64,000 bases of DNA from Nothopassalora personata (taxonomy: Eukaryota; Ascomycota; Dothideomycetes; Mycosphaerellales; Mycosphaerellaceae). The DNA lies in assembly GCA_033816765.1 (NCBI GenBank), contig CM066295.1, positions 620,001-684,000 of the forward strand. The letters run 5' to 3'. The first letter of the stretch is position 1. Every line of letters starts with the position of its first letter. Below, piece after piece: positions 34,166-46,044 of this stretch. Both the position numbers and the translations under genes were made by a program. Under the pieces are notes generated by a model, which had not been told where the DNA came from, searched no databases, and was given only the letters and a program-made list of their open reading frames with translations.

Positions 34166-34704
34166 GGCTGCTAGGAGTGCGACTCAGTCCCACAGCCGAT
34201 CCCTGTTTTAGAGAAGTCAGGTAACAGTGCTTGGTGTACGACCTCTCGACCGGCAGCACGGATGACAAGACCGACTGACAGGATAGGATTTGCTTGGGAC
34301 GAGAATGAGAGATGGGGCGGGCTAGGGAGACTAAACGCAGACGTCGCCGAGCGGCTGTTATTCCGATAGTACTTCTCCGGCTCTCCTCTAAGCCATGCGG
34401 CTGCCTGTGAATTGCCTCTTTGAGCTGTGCATAAGCCAGGATGGGAGTCTACAGTACGTGATTCTTTCTTTCCCGAAATAGCGCGTTGTGTTGGTGAGAC
34501 GAAGTCACCTGGTGGTGGGCAGAGTGAGGAGCGGTCCGGTCCCGCCTGTGGAGGAGGTGCTTTGAAAGTGAAGTCACAAGTCACAGGCCAAGCTCCGTCT
34601 CCACTTCAACAACAATCAACACGGCGAGTGTGCTATCTGGTTGATATCAATGTTCTCGGAGAACCAGCGGTGGCCCGAACGATAGCATCTCGTCTGCCGC
34701 AGCG
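34166..34704. other. Divergent promoter between ppm2 and atg18
   Basis: About 540 bp lies between two head-to-head start codons. The minus-strand open frame at 34171-34584 has no domain and probably represents 5' UTR or chance coding potential. Confidence 0.5.
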
Positions 34705-36205
34705 ATGGCCGGGCTGAACTATGTTACCTTCAACCAAGACCACAGCTCGCTGGCCGTTGGTAGGCCGCACCGCTCTGATGATGCATGCGATGGCGCAGAG
34801 AGGCATATGCTGAAAGGTAGAGATAGCAACAACACGCGGGCTGCGCGTGTACAACACCGATCCCTTCGAGCTCACAAACCAGTCCTACGAAGATGACATC
34901 GCCCTCGTCGAGCAGCTCTTCTCCACCTCTCTCGTCGCCATGATCCTCACGCCCCGCCTGCTGCGAATCGTCAACACCAAAGTGAGTCTGGATAGTGTGT
35001 GTGTGAAGAGGATGGGCAATCTTACGAGACTGACTAGCGCGCGCAGAAGCATTCGACGATATGCGAACTCACATTTCATGGCATGGTAGTGGCCGTCAAG
35101 ATGAACAGGAAACGGCTGGTCGTTATGTTGGAGGAGGTCGCCTTCGTCTACGACATCAGCAACATGAAGATGATCCACCAACAAGTCATCCCTCAGAACC
35201 CGGCTGGCATATGCGCGATATCGCCAAATTCGGAGAACAGCTATCTGGCGCTGCCACATTACCACAAGACGCCACAGAACTCGCATACACAGCCTACGCA
35301 TGTTCCCAAATCTGTTATCAAAGAGTCGATAAGCGGGGACGTGCTGTTGTATGATCTCAACAAGATGGAGGAAGTCACGGTGATACAGTGTCACCAGGCT
35401 GCAGTCTCGTACATTGCGATCAACAACGATGGGACACTCATGGCGACATCGTCTGAGAAGGGCACCGTAATACGGGTCTTCTCAATACCAGACGGGAAGA
35501 AGCTCTACCAGTTCCGAAGAGGCAGCATACCAGCGAGAATATACTGCATGAGTTTCAATGCGACATCAACTCTGCTCTGTGTCTCATCAGCAACAGAGAC
35601 GATCCATCTCTTCAAGCTCGCACCGCCAGGTCCTTTGAATGGAAACGCCAATCGACCGATCTCTCCTCCAGCTTCACCCACAAAACAGCGACAACCCTCC
35701 TTCTCCGGGCGGGACCGCAGCGAAAGCCCTTCCGCCTCTGAAGACGCACGAGAAGGCAGCTCAGACTTCGACCGCGACCCAGCAGCGCTCTCAAGCGCCA
35801 AGCAACCACGACAACCCGGCTTCATGTCCCTGATGCGACGAACTTCCCAAAACGTATCCACGTCCTTCGTCAGCAGAGCAGCAGGATACCTTCCCTCATC
35901 CGTCACAGAAATGTGGGAGCCTCAACGAGACTTCGCCTGGATGCGCGTACCACGCGGGGCTAATGGCCAGCCCGTGCGAAGCGTCGTGGCGATGGCGAAC
36001 AATACTCCGCATGTAATGGTTGCCACTAACGAGGGTGACTTTTACGTGTATAGTGTTGATTTGGAGAAGGGTGGAGAGGGAACGCTGTTGAAGAGATTTG
36101 AGTTAGTATCTCCGCATGGTGATGATGCTCGAGAGGTGGTACTGATTACTTTGCAGCGAGATCCACGGCCTGAAGTATCGAAAGGGGAACGATGAGTATG
36201 AATGA
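34705..36205 (+). CDS. atg18: ATG18-family PROPPIN (phosphoinositide-binding WD40)
   Basis: This seven-bladed propeller binds PtdIns3P and PtdIns(3,5)P2 on autophagosomal, endosomal and vacuolar membranes. Four exons (34705-34759, 34827-34981, 35047-36101, 36157-36205) give about 437 residues. It starts MAGLNYVTFNQDHSSLAVAT, the usual Atg18 opening. The lipid-binding motif FRRG is present (LYQFRRGSIPARIYC), preceded by SEKGTVIRVFSIPDG. A Ser/Pro-rich loop (about residues 240-310) is inserted between blades 6 and 7, where PROPPINs carry a membrane-inserting loop. VTEMWEPQRDFAWMRVP and a final HGLKYRKGNDEYE complete the fold. Atg18 itself is more likely than Hsv2 or Atg21 from length and loop, but paralogue assignment is not certain. 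Confidence 0.85.
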
Positions 36206-36691
36206 GGGCGGGGAGACTCCAAGCGTACATCTTCTGGAGGTCATCATTCTGATATTCGATTGCAGCGTTCAAGCGATGGCGCTTTGTGAGGGTCGGCGGT
36301 CACAGAGAATTTTACTACTCAGCTGCGATACCAGAGAAATAACGATATCGTTACGATGTGAAGCTACGAGGGCCCGGTGGAATATTCAGATGCTGAGCAG
36401 GACATGCACATTTGGAGGTGTTGTATTCAGTCTAGATGCGTTGCACTGCTTCTAGTGACACTCTGCCGAGCCATCGCGGCTCTATCGCAGCTCGCAACAG
36501 AACGAACGACATATTTCGTGACACACGGGCGATCCGTGAGCTCCTCGATCCATGTCCTCCACCAGTGACCGTGCCGCATATCTCCAGTGGCGAGAGTACA
36601 ATCCAACCCGCTGCATGGGTCGTACGCGATCCTCGTCTCAGCTCGAGCTCGGAGCGGCCCTGGTTGTTGACGAAATCTCATGTATGTCCAA
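36206..36691. other. Intergenic region between convergent atg18 and rdi1
   Basis: About 485 bp of shared 3' flank. No coding signal is seen. Confidence 0.45.
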
Positions 36692-37706
36692 CTACCAGTC
36701 CTTCTTGACTTCGAAGGACCATTCGAATATGAGGTGGTCCTGATTGTCGTCGTCAACAAACTTGGAGACTGCCTTGTATTTGCCACGGCCAAGCATGCCG
36801 GATGGTGCAGTGTCGGGTTCGACTATCGATGTGGGTTAGCATGAGGGTAACTTCGGTAGCATAGAACCTTGTCGTGCGCCCAGAGAGCGAAGCGCTTCGA
36901 TTGTTGAACTTACACTTCTTCTCGTACTCTGGCTTGTCGGTCGTGCTTGGAGAGTAAGAACCAATCATCTCCTGCATCTTGTTCTTGACAGGTCCTCTGC
37001 TGACGACCTGCACGTACTTCAGACCGCTGAGAATCTGGTGGTTGACCCGGAAGCGCGCCTTCATGCGGAAGGTCGCTCCTTCCTTGATCGTGAAAGGGTG
37101 GTTCTTCAGGTCGTCGACTGAGCCCGGCTTCTCGAGGTCGATGATAATATCAGGTCGTCCCTTCACTTCGAGGCCTAGCGAGAGGATGATGACACGGCGT
37201 GGGTCTTTTGGGTCACCGATGGGATTGCCTGTACCAAGGCCGAGTGACTCCTTCCATTTTCGTAGGGACTCGTCGTTTTGGTCTGGAAGGGGCGTTAGTC
37301 GGGGTCTTGGCTTGGAAATCGTGAGGAAGGTGCGATGGTGTGAGGGCTGAGGGCAGGGACGATGTCCACTTTGGTGTGGGGAGCAGGGACTGCAAACAGT
37401 GCTGGATGGCGAGGCGTGTGGCGTGTAGGATAGAGAGGCAATCGACGTTCCACTTGCGCGCACCATCGCTCCAATGAAGTTCCGTGGTCATTGCCGCTGA
37501 TGCGCAGTCATACATCACCACCAGCATGCAGCTCGACAACATCTGCTTGCCAAACTCTCCCGCTGCTTCTTCGTGAAGGATCTCATCTTATGCTCGCTAG
37601 CTGACCCACCTAGTTGCTGATACTCCTCAATCGTCTTCTTCTCGCCAACCTTGAAGCCCTCGGTCTGCTCAGGCTCCAGATCTTCTGGTTTCGGGTCCGC
37701 AGACAT
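36692..37706 (-). CDS. rdi1: Rho GDP-dissociation inhibitor
   Basis: This cytosolic chaperone extracts prenylated Rho GTPases (Rho1, Cdc42) from membranes and holds them in the GDP form. Three exons (37706-37610, 37282-36914, 36822-36692) give about 198 residues. The N-terminal regulatory arm reads GFKVGEKKTIEEYQQL, then DESLRKWKESLG. The immunoglobulin-like domain shows NHPFTIKEGATFRMKARFRV, GLKYVQVV, KMQEMIGSYSPS, then PSGMLGRGKYKAVSKFVDDD and a final FEWSFEVKKDW, all family landmarks. The first intron is unusually long for this window (327 nt). The start at 37706 (MSADPKPEDLEPE) matches the acidic N-terminus of fungal homologues. Confidence 0.92.
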
Positions 37707-38506
37707 AGTGTGTATTTTGATTTCTGTGAGATGTGTCGCTGTCGTGGGGGAGTGATGTGAAGTTCTGTTTGTACACGAAGGTTGAGGGTTTGAAGGCAAG
37801 ATGCCCGCCGTGGGGTCAAGCAAGTGCACGAGCTTCGCAAGGGTTCACCGCCTGCATATTCATCTCATCAGATTGATTGTCAGTATGCGATACCACCCGC
37901 AGACACAAAATCAGTTGCTTGCGATCATCACAAGGACGGCATGTGCATGTGCTGGTACGACGATCTGTAAGGGATCGCGTTTGGGGTCCGTCGCATTCTG
38001 CTCACGTGCACATCGGCCTTGCTTTAGATCGTGGCAAGTAAGGGCAAGATGAACACCATGTAGAACTAAAGACACACAGCGAGAATCTGAGAGTCTTTGC
38101 GTGATAACATAGTCAATGCTAGAGATGGCGGCCCGTCACACAATGGTGAAGTCTTTGCGCCTTAACCAAATGGGCCCCCGCCACCTACATTTCTTTGCCG
38201 TGTCGGCCGTCGCTGGAAGCCCGGAACGAAGTGCTTCGCGCTCCCTCCACTGCTGTCTTCCGTGTCGCTGCCAATTGTTCGACATTCTTTTCTCCCGGCG
38301 ACTGTGGCTGTAATTCGCTTCTGCACTTGTTCATCACAGCTCATACATATACCATATACCGACAGCATCACCTGCCGAGGCCCAACTTTGTACAGGACGC
38401 GCTCCACGTGTTCGCGACAGCCACTGCGCGCATCGTCCATCGAACCGGCCCCGACCTTACACAGCCTTGCACCACCGACCATCTTATATACCACACGCGG
38501 ATCATC
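37707..38506. other. Divergent promoter between rdi1 and bqt4
   Basis: About 800 bp lies between head-to-head start codons. Open frames reaching into the bqt4 5' end (from 38195) are in frame with its start but lack conserved sequence, so they are read as 5' leader. Confidence 0.45.
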
Positions 38507-39986
38507 ATGTCGCGACCCAGCCTGCCCGAGCGCCGAAACCCTATGCTCGAGGAAGATCGCGCCCCTGGTCGTACGTCACTCGCGCGCAAAGGAACAAGAG
38601 ACGCCGCAAAGAGCAAATGCTAATGGCCGTCGTGCACAGATGAGATCCTGGTCGAGCGTCGATGCCTTGGGCAGACGGAGCTCAAGGTGAAGCCAGGTCA
38701 AGTGGGCACGAGCAACGCCACGAAGCAAGAGAACCTGGGCACGCTGGACTACGCGCATCTACGCGTCCCACTCCCCAAAGACCTGTCGGGTAGTGGCATC
38801 TTTGCCAGAGGCCCGAACCGCAAGTGGCCCGAGGCATACTTTTTGATGGTACGTGATAGGCACAATGCGCTGCATGCACGCGACATGCGACATGCGACAT
38901 GCGACACGCGACACGCGACACAGCAGCTAATGTAGCGCACAGCGACGATCGAGCGACGGCTTCATTAGCGCAACCGGCATGTTCAAGGCCGCATTCCCTT
39001 ACGCCCAAGTCGAAGAGGAAACCATCGAAAAGGACTACATCAAGAGCTTGGACGAGGCCTCTAGTGAAGAAGTGGCGGGTAATGTCTGGATCGACCCCGG
39101 AAGAGGTAAGTCATCAAATCCACATTCCTCGTCTGTTTGCTATCCTCACCCCTTTCACAGCACTCGAGTTATCCAGAGAATACGGCATCGAACTGTGGAT
39201 CGCCGCACTTCTCGACCCGGAACCCATCACGCACGGAACCAGCGACCCAAAGAAGGGCATCAAGTCTCCACCACCATACAATATGGCTTCAGGCATCGCG
39301 AATGGTGTCGGTCGCACACCAGAGAAAACTCCGGCGAAGAGTCGCGGTGTAGCCCGCTCGACGAGAGGCGCAAGCACGCTGCGCTCCGTGTCGCCGATAC
39401 TCGAGAAGCCGAAGCCAGCGCGCAAAATCGCCAGTCCTGTCAAGAAGTCCACCCGCGGTCGCAAAGCCAAGGCCGTCGAGGAAGATGAGCTGGCCAAGGA
39501 CGAGGAAGCGTCGGTGAACGGCGACAACGCAGACACTGTGAGAGTCGAGGTTGAAACCACCAAAGTGCCTGACGAGAACGGCGAGGACGTGATCGAAGAC
39601 ACAAAAGTCCGTGTGACTGCGCCAGCGAACCACCCAGATATTGCTCCACCGACCGATATCGAGGCGTCACTGAAACAAGCGCGTGAGATGGTAGAAGCAG
39701 CCAGAGCGATTGATGGCGTGAAGACTCGCAAGAGTAAGAGAAAGGCGGAAGAGCTTATCGAGGAGAACGAGGAGCTGCTCGAGGAAGTCGAAAGACCGGC
39801 AAAGAGGGCGCGCCAAGTCGACGTTGACCTACGGAAGGAGAGGATCAGGCGCAGGGCGCTGACTGGTCTTGTAGCCAGCTTGGCCATTGGGTATGTCATC
39901 CCATTCTCGACATGTCTGACACGGGAACTAACGCCAGTGTTTACAGCGCCCTTATACCATCTATCATGACGGCCTTTGGCGCATGA
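38507..39986 (+). CDS. bqt4: BQT4-like inner nuclear membrane protein (KilA-N domain)
   Basis: In fission yeast Bqt4 anchors telomeres to the inner nuclear membrane. Five exons (38507-38570, 38640-38848, 38943-39105, 39161-39890, 39938-39986) give about 404 residues. The N-terminal KilA-N/APSES-related domain spans about residues 25-165: [53 protein letters not shown] and [21 protein letters not shown] Lys/Ser-rich and then acidic region follows, with a coiled-coil stretch ([20 protein letters not shown]) and a basic patch. The last exon completes a C-terminal hydrophobic tail ([19 protein letters not shown]), fitting a tail-anchored protein. Domain order matches Bqt4. Confidence 0.85.
38879..38921. 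repeat. GCGACAY heptanucleotide minisatellite in bqt4 intron 2
   Basis: Six tandem units of GCGACAT/GCGACAC occupy nearly half of the 94-nt intron 38849-38942. They lie just upstream of the acceptor, so length changes could affect splicing. Confidence 0.85.
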
Positions 39987-40453
39987 TGAGACAGGCGGAG
40001 TCGCGTTCGATATCCAAACCAGCAGCAAAGACAATGCTGTTCCTTCTGCGCCAGCGATACCACTGTTGTTTTTTTGGGAGTTTTCGGCGATCTATATGAA
40101 GGTGTGGCAGCGCTTTACTGTTGCTACTAAAGCACAAATTTTCTTATCCAGGTGGTTCCATGGGTGCATAGCCGTTGGAGAGCACGCAACGGATGTGCTA
40201 GGCATGAGGCAGATTAGGGTGGTCAATGGAGGCCGCCTGGTCAACAATGTAAGAAGTGGTGAAGCTCGAAGTAAAGCATAATGCAAACTTGCTCTGTCAA
40301 GTCCGCTTTGCTGGAGCTCGAATGTTTCTGTGCCCCAGTATATTTGCCCACGCGCATTCGACTCATACCAGGATCCTTAGTCTTTCCAATGACTACCACA
40401 GGCCATAACACGACTATTGATCCCGAAGTCTCTCGAAGCGGACACAATAAGCC
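39987..40453. other. Intergenic region downstream of bqt4
   Basis: About 465 bp with no supported gene. Confidence 0.4.
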
Positions 40454-41448
40454 ATGCTGTCGATGCCGGACCATCCATGCGAAGTGACTGCTCATGTATC
40501 GAGACACCTGGGCAATATAGCTTTCCTGATACTTGCGATTCTGGCCTGCCGTCATTTCCACACAGCATACGACGAGCACCCTACCATCAAGTACGGGGTC
40601 ATCGGACAGCAGACAGGTGATCTTGCCATATGCTATCGAGGCACCACGAATAAGCCGCGCGGACCCAGGAGCTTGTCGAACCTTGCTTGACAGACTATAC
40701 TATCGACCTCAAAATGTCCTGTCCTGAAAGAGTCTGTGGAAGATGTCGCTCCGCGATCTCATCAAGATCGGTCGATTCCCCTCAGCCTCAAAGCACCAAC
40801 CAGTGCGTCCGACAGGATCCCTAGGCCGGAGTATGCGCTTCGTGCATCGCTAACACTGCATGCGACTAGGCCGTGCTTTCGACATTATTCAGAAGCTTTG
40901 CATGGACTGCGCCACGAGCGCATGGTCTGAAGCGTCTGAAGAGGCTCTTCTACTATCCTCGGAAGAACAGAGCCGCTTTTGCAGGGCGTTGTATCGCTTC
41001 GAGATTCTGCTGTACCCTCGTACGGCCCGACAGGCGACAGTCGGTTCGATCCGAGGGCAGAGTTTGTGGTACACCATGCGCTTTGGGAGAATGAGCAGAA
41101 TGCGACTCCAAAGGCAAGAGGAAACTGTTGCACTCTCCTCGAGGATTATGCGCCAGTAGAGCTGCTATTCCTCTCTTCTCAGCTGTACATTCGGACATCG
41201 ACACAGAGCCATATCGCGTATGGTTCCACTGCCATAAGCATTGGCCGTACATTGCGTTCGTTATGGGGGAGCCCCATGCCGGCGTTAGAAGACGAGCATA
41301 TGTCATTTGGGATGTCGAGCGCCTCGAGCAATACGGCTTGTTCAATGCCTTGGAGCAATGCGGAAGGCCGCGAGGCCATGCAGCATTCGTGGGATCTGAG
41401 GTCGAAAGTCTGGTTGAAAGGAGGTCGTGGGTCTTGGGTTCAGGGTGA
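40454..41448 (+). pseudogene. Frameshifted F-box-like gene
   Basis: Successive segments in different frames resemble one large fungal F-box-like protein. They are FLILAILACRHFHTAYDEHP (40454 frame), VILPYAIEAPRISRADPG (40533 frame), SSEEQSRFCRALYRFEILL (40860 frame), DPRAEFVVHHALWENEQNA (40979 frame), and YIAFVMGEPHAGVRRRAYVI with SWVLGSG at the end (41128 frame). At least three frame changes and a TGA after PQNVLS separate them, and only one candidate intron (near 40799) could explain any. This reads as a decayed relative of the very numerous dothideomycete F-box-like families. Assignment rests on pattern recognition, not alignment. Confidence 0.5.
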
Positions 41449-41618
41449 TTTAAGTCGAGTCGAGGGTTTGAAAGCAGCCGACGCCGCCAGCTTGAGTGCG
41501 CTGAAGAGTGCTCGTACCTCATATGTTTACCCACAGACCACGGTATTGAAATTGAAGCCCAAATCACTGTCCACGTTCGACGCCGACGAGGCGCTGTTAT
41601 TAAGCACGTCTCAACCCA

Positions 41619-42251
41619 TCAGCACACCATCCCATTCCATCCCCTAATCAAAAACTCCCACCCATCATCCATAGCACCTCCATCGCCTGCAACAATAAGC
41701 ACTACGTTCTGCCCAAGTAGATCTATCTCCACCACACCCACTCCCCGGACCACGGCCCGATTCACATAAACTACAAACCCACCCAAGCCGAACAACCACA
41801 ACATTTCAGAAGGGTTCATTGGCTCGGTATGGCAGCACACTAGAGGATGGCCTCCGAGAAACAACCACAACAACCACAGCATTGACGCTGTGACGATTTT
41901 CGTGATAATCTTACGATAACCGTATCCGAGACTGCCGTAGCCGAGCTTGGACTGGAATGCTGGTGGTTGGCGAGGTTGCACAACATTCGGTATGCCGATG
42001 CTGCAGCCCGTGGTTCGTTCGGTGGGGTGGGGGCGGGATACTGTATTTGGTGGCAAGGCCACGTCTGTGATATAAATGTCTCGAAAAACGACAATGTCGT
42101 GAGTTTCACGACATGATACAAAGCTGTATGGAGGTGTCGTGTCGAGAAGGGTTGGGCTCGAGTCTCGAAACCGGTGATATTGCGATTTGTAATCGAAACA
42201 TCGAAGTGGCGATGAAGAACGCTTGCAGTAAAATTCACCTTTAGTGCTCAT
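41619..42251 (-). CDS. Hypothetical protein with two hydrophobic segments
   Basis: This single frame of 210 residues has two membrane-like stretches: IVTASMLWLLWLFLGG near residue 120 and EMLWLFGLGGFVVYVNRAVV near residue 150. The N-terminal 110 residues are polar and rich in Ser, Thr and Arg. No family is recognised. The start at 42251 is the first Met. The gene is plausible because of its length and hydrophobic pattern, but an antisense frame on the plus strand overlaps its 3' end and neither has firm support. Confidence 0.3.
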   Translation of the reverse strand: MSTKGEFYCKRSSSPLRCFDYKSQYHRFRDSSPTLLDTTPPYSFVSCRETHDIVVFRDIYITDVALPPNTVSRPHPTERTTGCSIGIPNVVQPRQPPAFQSKLGYGSLGYGYRKIITKIVTASMLWLLWLFLGGHPLVCCHTEPMNPSEMLWLFGLGGFVVYVNRAVVRGVGVVEIDLLGQNVVLIVAGDGGAMDDGWEFLIRGWNGMVC

Positions 42252-42399
42252 GATAGGCCGTCTACAGGCTGTCTAATGCAGGAACATGAGTCCTGTCCGA
42301 GAAGTGGTGCCACGCACATTGCAATGCTAATGACTAACCCTCCCTTATGTGCACACTGTCCCTGGTATCATGCATCTCTCAATGCTCTTCTCACACCCT

Positions 42400-42913
42400 C
42401 TATGCGTGCTGCTGAATGGCCGTCTCGAGCGCCTTTGGGTTGGCGCCGACAACGGTCTCAATTGGCTCTTTGCTGTCGCCCTTGAAGAGGAGGAACGTTG
42501 GCATGGCACGGACGGAAAGCTCTTGTGCGAGCTCTGGGACCTCGTCGACGTCGACATTGTAGAAGCGGACGTGGGGGTATTTGTCGGAGAATCTGTCTCG
42601 CGCATTAGCATAGGCTTGCCACATGATTGAAGAATGTCCTTGATACTGACTTGACAACCTGTGGCGCAATGACCTTGCATGGACCGCACCATGTCGCGAA
42701 GCAGTCGATGACCATGAGAGTGTCCTTGTCCTCTCGCGCCTTGTCGTATTCGGCCTTGCTGCCCAAAACGTGAACGCCCTCCTTGCTCATGGTTGCTGAG
42801 AAGTACCGGTTGGTAGTCGCAAAGATAGATTGGTATGTGTTGTGGTTTTGAAGAATGGTTGGTCTGAAGCTACGGGCGCTGGTGAGTAGTGTCCGTCGGA
42901 AAGCTGTAGACAT
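42400..42913 (-). CDS. Thioredoxin, with probable mitochondrial presequence
   Basis: This small protein-disulfide reductase is recycled by thioredoxin reductase. Exon 1 is 42913-42651 and exon 2 is 42592-42400, giving 151 residues. The redox site is FATWCGPCKVIAP, followed by the cis-Pro loop (RAMPTFLLFKG) and VGANPKALE. The first 41 residues (MSTAFRRTLLTSARSFRPT onward) are rich in Arg, Ser and Thr without acidic residues, typical of a matrix-targeting signal. A second in-frame Met at 42790 (MSKEGVHVLG) would give a cytosolic thioredoxin of normal length, so one gene may supply both compartments by alternative starts. Confidence 0.88.
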
Positions 42914-44094
42914 GTAGGTCTACGGCGGCGAGCAAGGGTATATGTAGTGATGAAGGGGACGCACGCTTTATAATGAGCATGCAAGGGAGATGATTCTAGC
43001 CGCAAGAAACTGCGCTTAGGTGATCAATCGGGTCCAACGTGCCGAGCTTGCCCGCAAGCGGGCCGAGTCATTGCCGTGGTCGTTGTGCGTTGTGTAGATG
43101 GATGGGGTTTGGAGGAACAGCGACGTACCTTGCTTATAGGGTATGTGATTGTGTGTGGGATCTTTGCTGGTGCTATGAGTAAGGTGCAATGTGTATGCAG
43201 CGGATAATGTAGTAGGGCTACCTGCAGGGAGCAAGATGATGCCACTCTAGTCCTTTGGTGACGACATGTTTGCCCCTCCTTCACGTGCTCGGCTTGTGCG
43301 GTGGGGCGGGTCTACTATCTTTCTTCATTCACCTCACATCATGACGGCCAACCTTGGCCTTTGTTGCATAGACGAGAGGCACGAGATTATCGTAGCGCTA
43401 TTTAAGTAGTGAGCGCACCAAACCTACACAACGAGGTCCAGCTGCTGCTTCCAATGGCGATTGAGTGACTGGCCTAATGTGCCCAAACCCGAATTGTGGA
43501 TACCTAACGCACACTGAAAGGCAAGGCGACTTTGCAGTTATTCGATAAATATTTGCAGTCGTTCCTATAGCCTCGGACGGAATCTTCTGATATGAAACCA
43601 GGCACCGCCAGCAGAAACTGAATTTGCACTTTGTGCAGACGACATGATCGCAGCCAGTGTCAAGGAGATGTTACCTATCAGCAAATATGGGGTTCGCGGC
43701 TTGGGTGCTGGGGGTTCGGAGGGACGTTTGGCAGAGCGTTCGCGCCAGTGTTGACAGGAGGCGCACGTGGTGGCAGCCAAAGGTGTGTGAACATGTTGAC
43801 AGACAGTCACATGCCCGAAACGAGGCGATGGGGATGAGATAGCAGATTTTAGGTACTGTCGGGTTTTGTATTGTTGGACTGCGAATGCGGGCTTGATGCG
43901 GAAGTGAGATTTGCGTTGCAGGAATAATCACATGCAAACCTCCGTTCGCCAAACAGCAGTGTCCGGCTTCAAAGCACTACGCTGGTGCCAATGTAGGTGC
44001 TGGGTCGTGGGTAAGCGAGAAGCAATATGCGACAAAGAAGTAGTGGTTCGAAGCCTCGATTTGAAGAGCTGTCGTCTGCAAACGCTGTACTGTT
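42914..44094. other. 1.2-kb region without a supported gene
   Basis: It lies between the thioredoxin 5' end and the uridine kinase 3' end, both on the minus strand. Short frames such as 43565-43810 (minus) have no recognisable motif. No RNA gene is evident by eye. Confidence 0.4.
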
Positions 44095-45871
44095 TCAGCA
44101 CCCAAGATACCTCTGCTCTACCCACCTCACCTCAATATCACCTTCTACAATCCTGCAAACCACGACTCGAATATTCGGGAACACGCTCATTAGCCTTTGC
44201 AGCCCGTTTCTCCCAGCCGAGTACGTCACAAAAACGATACTGCTCTCGTCCACTCCATGGTCAAGCAGCACCCTCACCGCCATCAGAGCCGCCCCACCAC
44301 TGCTCATCTGCGGGTCCAACACTAGTACTCGCTTGTGACTGGCGACATCAGGCGCCATGTTGTAGTAATGCAGCTCCGGCTCGGTGGTGTGAGGATTCGA
44401 CTGGATCAGCATACGTCCAATGCGGCAATCTGGTATCACCCGCTTCAAGCCTGTTTCCAAGCACGAACCACCACGCAGTACGACCACAGCACTGACTTCG
44501 CCGTCGAGCGCGAGGCCTCGGTACTTTCGACCTGGTACTGGTGTGTTCACCTTCTTCTCTTTATAACAAAGTCCTGACGTGAAGGCCTGCTCTACGAGCA
44601 TGACTACCAAGCGATCAAAGTAGAAGATGAACTCTTCGCGCGTGAGTGACGGGTCCATGAGCATCGTGTTGATGCCACGGACTTGGTTGGTTCGGTCCAG
44701 CTCGACGACGTTGTGGGAGAGTGGTGCGTCTTCGGCGACTTTACCCAGGCGTTTAAGCTCGATGCGGTGCCTTTGGGACTTGTGGTCGAGGGTCTTGTGA
44801 ATGCGGTCTGATACCATCGAGATGGCGACTTTATTCTCGATGCCCCGAGGGACAATGATGTCTGGCCGTGGCATGGTCAGTCTACGTCCTCAGGCAGTAT
44901 TGCTGAATGTTAGGAGGATGTGCATGCTAGTGGATCAGACAAGTTTGAAAGATGGTACTTGGTTGTCGTCAATGAAGTTCAGGTGAACTATGCTTAAAGA
45001 TTTGATCATCACCGTAGCGGAGGAGGCTGAGTATGAATCAAACGATGGACGTACCTGCGACGTTTCGCTGTGGCTCGACGAACTTGTGAAAGTTTGGTTT
45101 GACGAAGGAGAACCATTGCTTGATGCAGCCTTCGATGTCTCGGCCGCGCTCACGCACATCACGAACAACTAGATTGTTATGTTAGTGGAGTGACCATAGC
45201 CAGGACAAGCATATACTTGCGCCTTCTCGACAAGCAGAGATCAGCGTCAGCTTCGGTGAAGATCTTGAGATCTAGCAGGTCCATGAGTCTCTCATCATGC
45301 AGCGCAAAGATGCCTTCCAGCACCAAGACGTGTGGCGAGTAGATGGTGTTGGTCTCGTCGAGCCGAGCATGTTTCTCGAATGAGTAGATTGGGATATCGG
45401 CCTTCTTTCTGTGCTGCAAGTAAATGGACTGTCTGCATCAATGCTGTGCTTCATCACCTACCCAGTCTTGATATCCCTCAACTTCTCCACCAGGAAGTCG
45501 AAGTCAATCGCTTCGGGTGCATCAAAGTCGTACTCATTCCTGAACGCCTTTTCACTTTGCTCAGGCGTGAGTGGCTTGTAGAAGCTGTCCATGCTCAAGA
45601 TGACGACCCATGGCAAGTTCAATTCCCGGATGATGGCCGAAGAGAGAGATGTCTTGCCAGATCCTGAACTGCCAGCAATACCAATGATGCTGGTGTCATG
45701 CCATGGCGGCGAGTAGTGAGGCTTCGCAGCTACACTACTGCCGCGGCTGGGGTCGCTATCATGTGCATTTCTGCTGTCACTGCCGCGGTCGCTGAAGCTG
45801 GCACTTCGCCCTCCGATGTGCAAGTCGTCGTCGTAGGAGCTTGTGGGGAGCTCGAGCGGTGGAAGGCTCAT
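44095..45871 (-). CDS. urk1: Uridine kinase with C-terminal UPRT-like domain (Urk1/UCKL1 type)
   Basis: This pyrimidine-salvage enzyme phosphorylates uridine (and usually cytidine) to the monophosphate. Four exons (45871-45462, 45408-45221, 45168-45055, 44861-44095) give about 492 residues, close to yeast Urk1. The P-loop is GIAGSSGSGKTSLS, followed by MDSFYKPL and NEYDFDAPEAIDFD of the kinase core and VLVLEGIFALHD. VRDVRERGRDIEGCIKQW continues it. The last 250 residues form a uracil-phosphoribosyltransferase-like domain (RGGSCLETGLKRVIPDCRIG, LDPQMSSGGAALMAV). Intron 2 is GC-AG (GCAAGT donor, CACTAAC branch). The frame stays open 98 codons upstream into transposon copy 2; I prefer Met 45871 (MSLPPLELPT). 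The transposon left end is 169 bp upstream. Confidence 0.9.
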
Positions 45872-46044
45872 CGTAGTCGCACGGAGAGTACGGAGGCCGG
45901 GACTGCGATCGTCCACATGGTGAGGGGGCGAAGGAATAGTTACGCGTTGTGGTGGTTGGGACGAGGCGAGGTGAAGTCTGGACGAAGCCTCAGAAAATGA
46001 GAAGAGGCTCGAGCTCCGTCGGTGGAGAGAGAGGGGTCTTGGCG

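Noticed and set aside
43911..44495. Plus-strand frame of 194 codons
   Set aside because: Antisense to the last exon of urk1.
44095..44874. A separate uracil phosphoribosyltransferase gene (fur1)
   Set aside because: Its Met at 44874 lies within an intron; the acceptor at 44862 joins it in frame to the uridine kinase exons, matching the Urk1/UCKL1 fusion.
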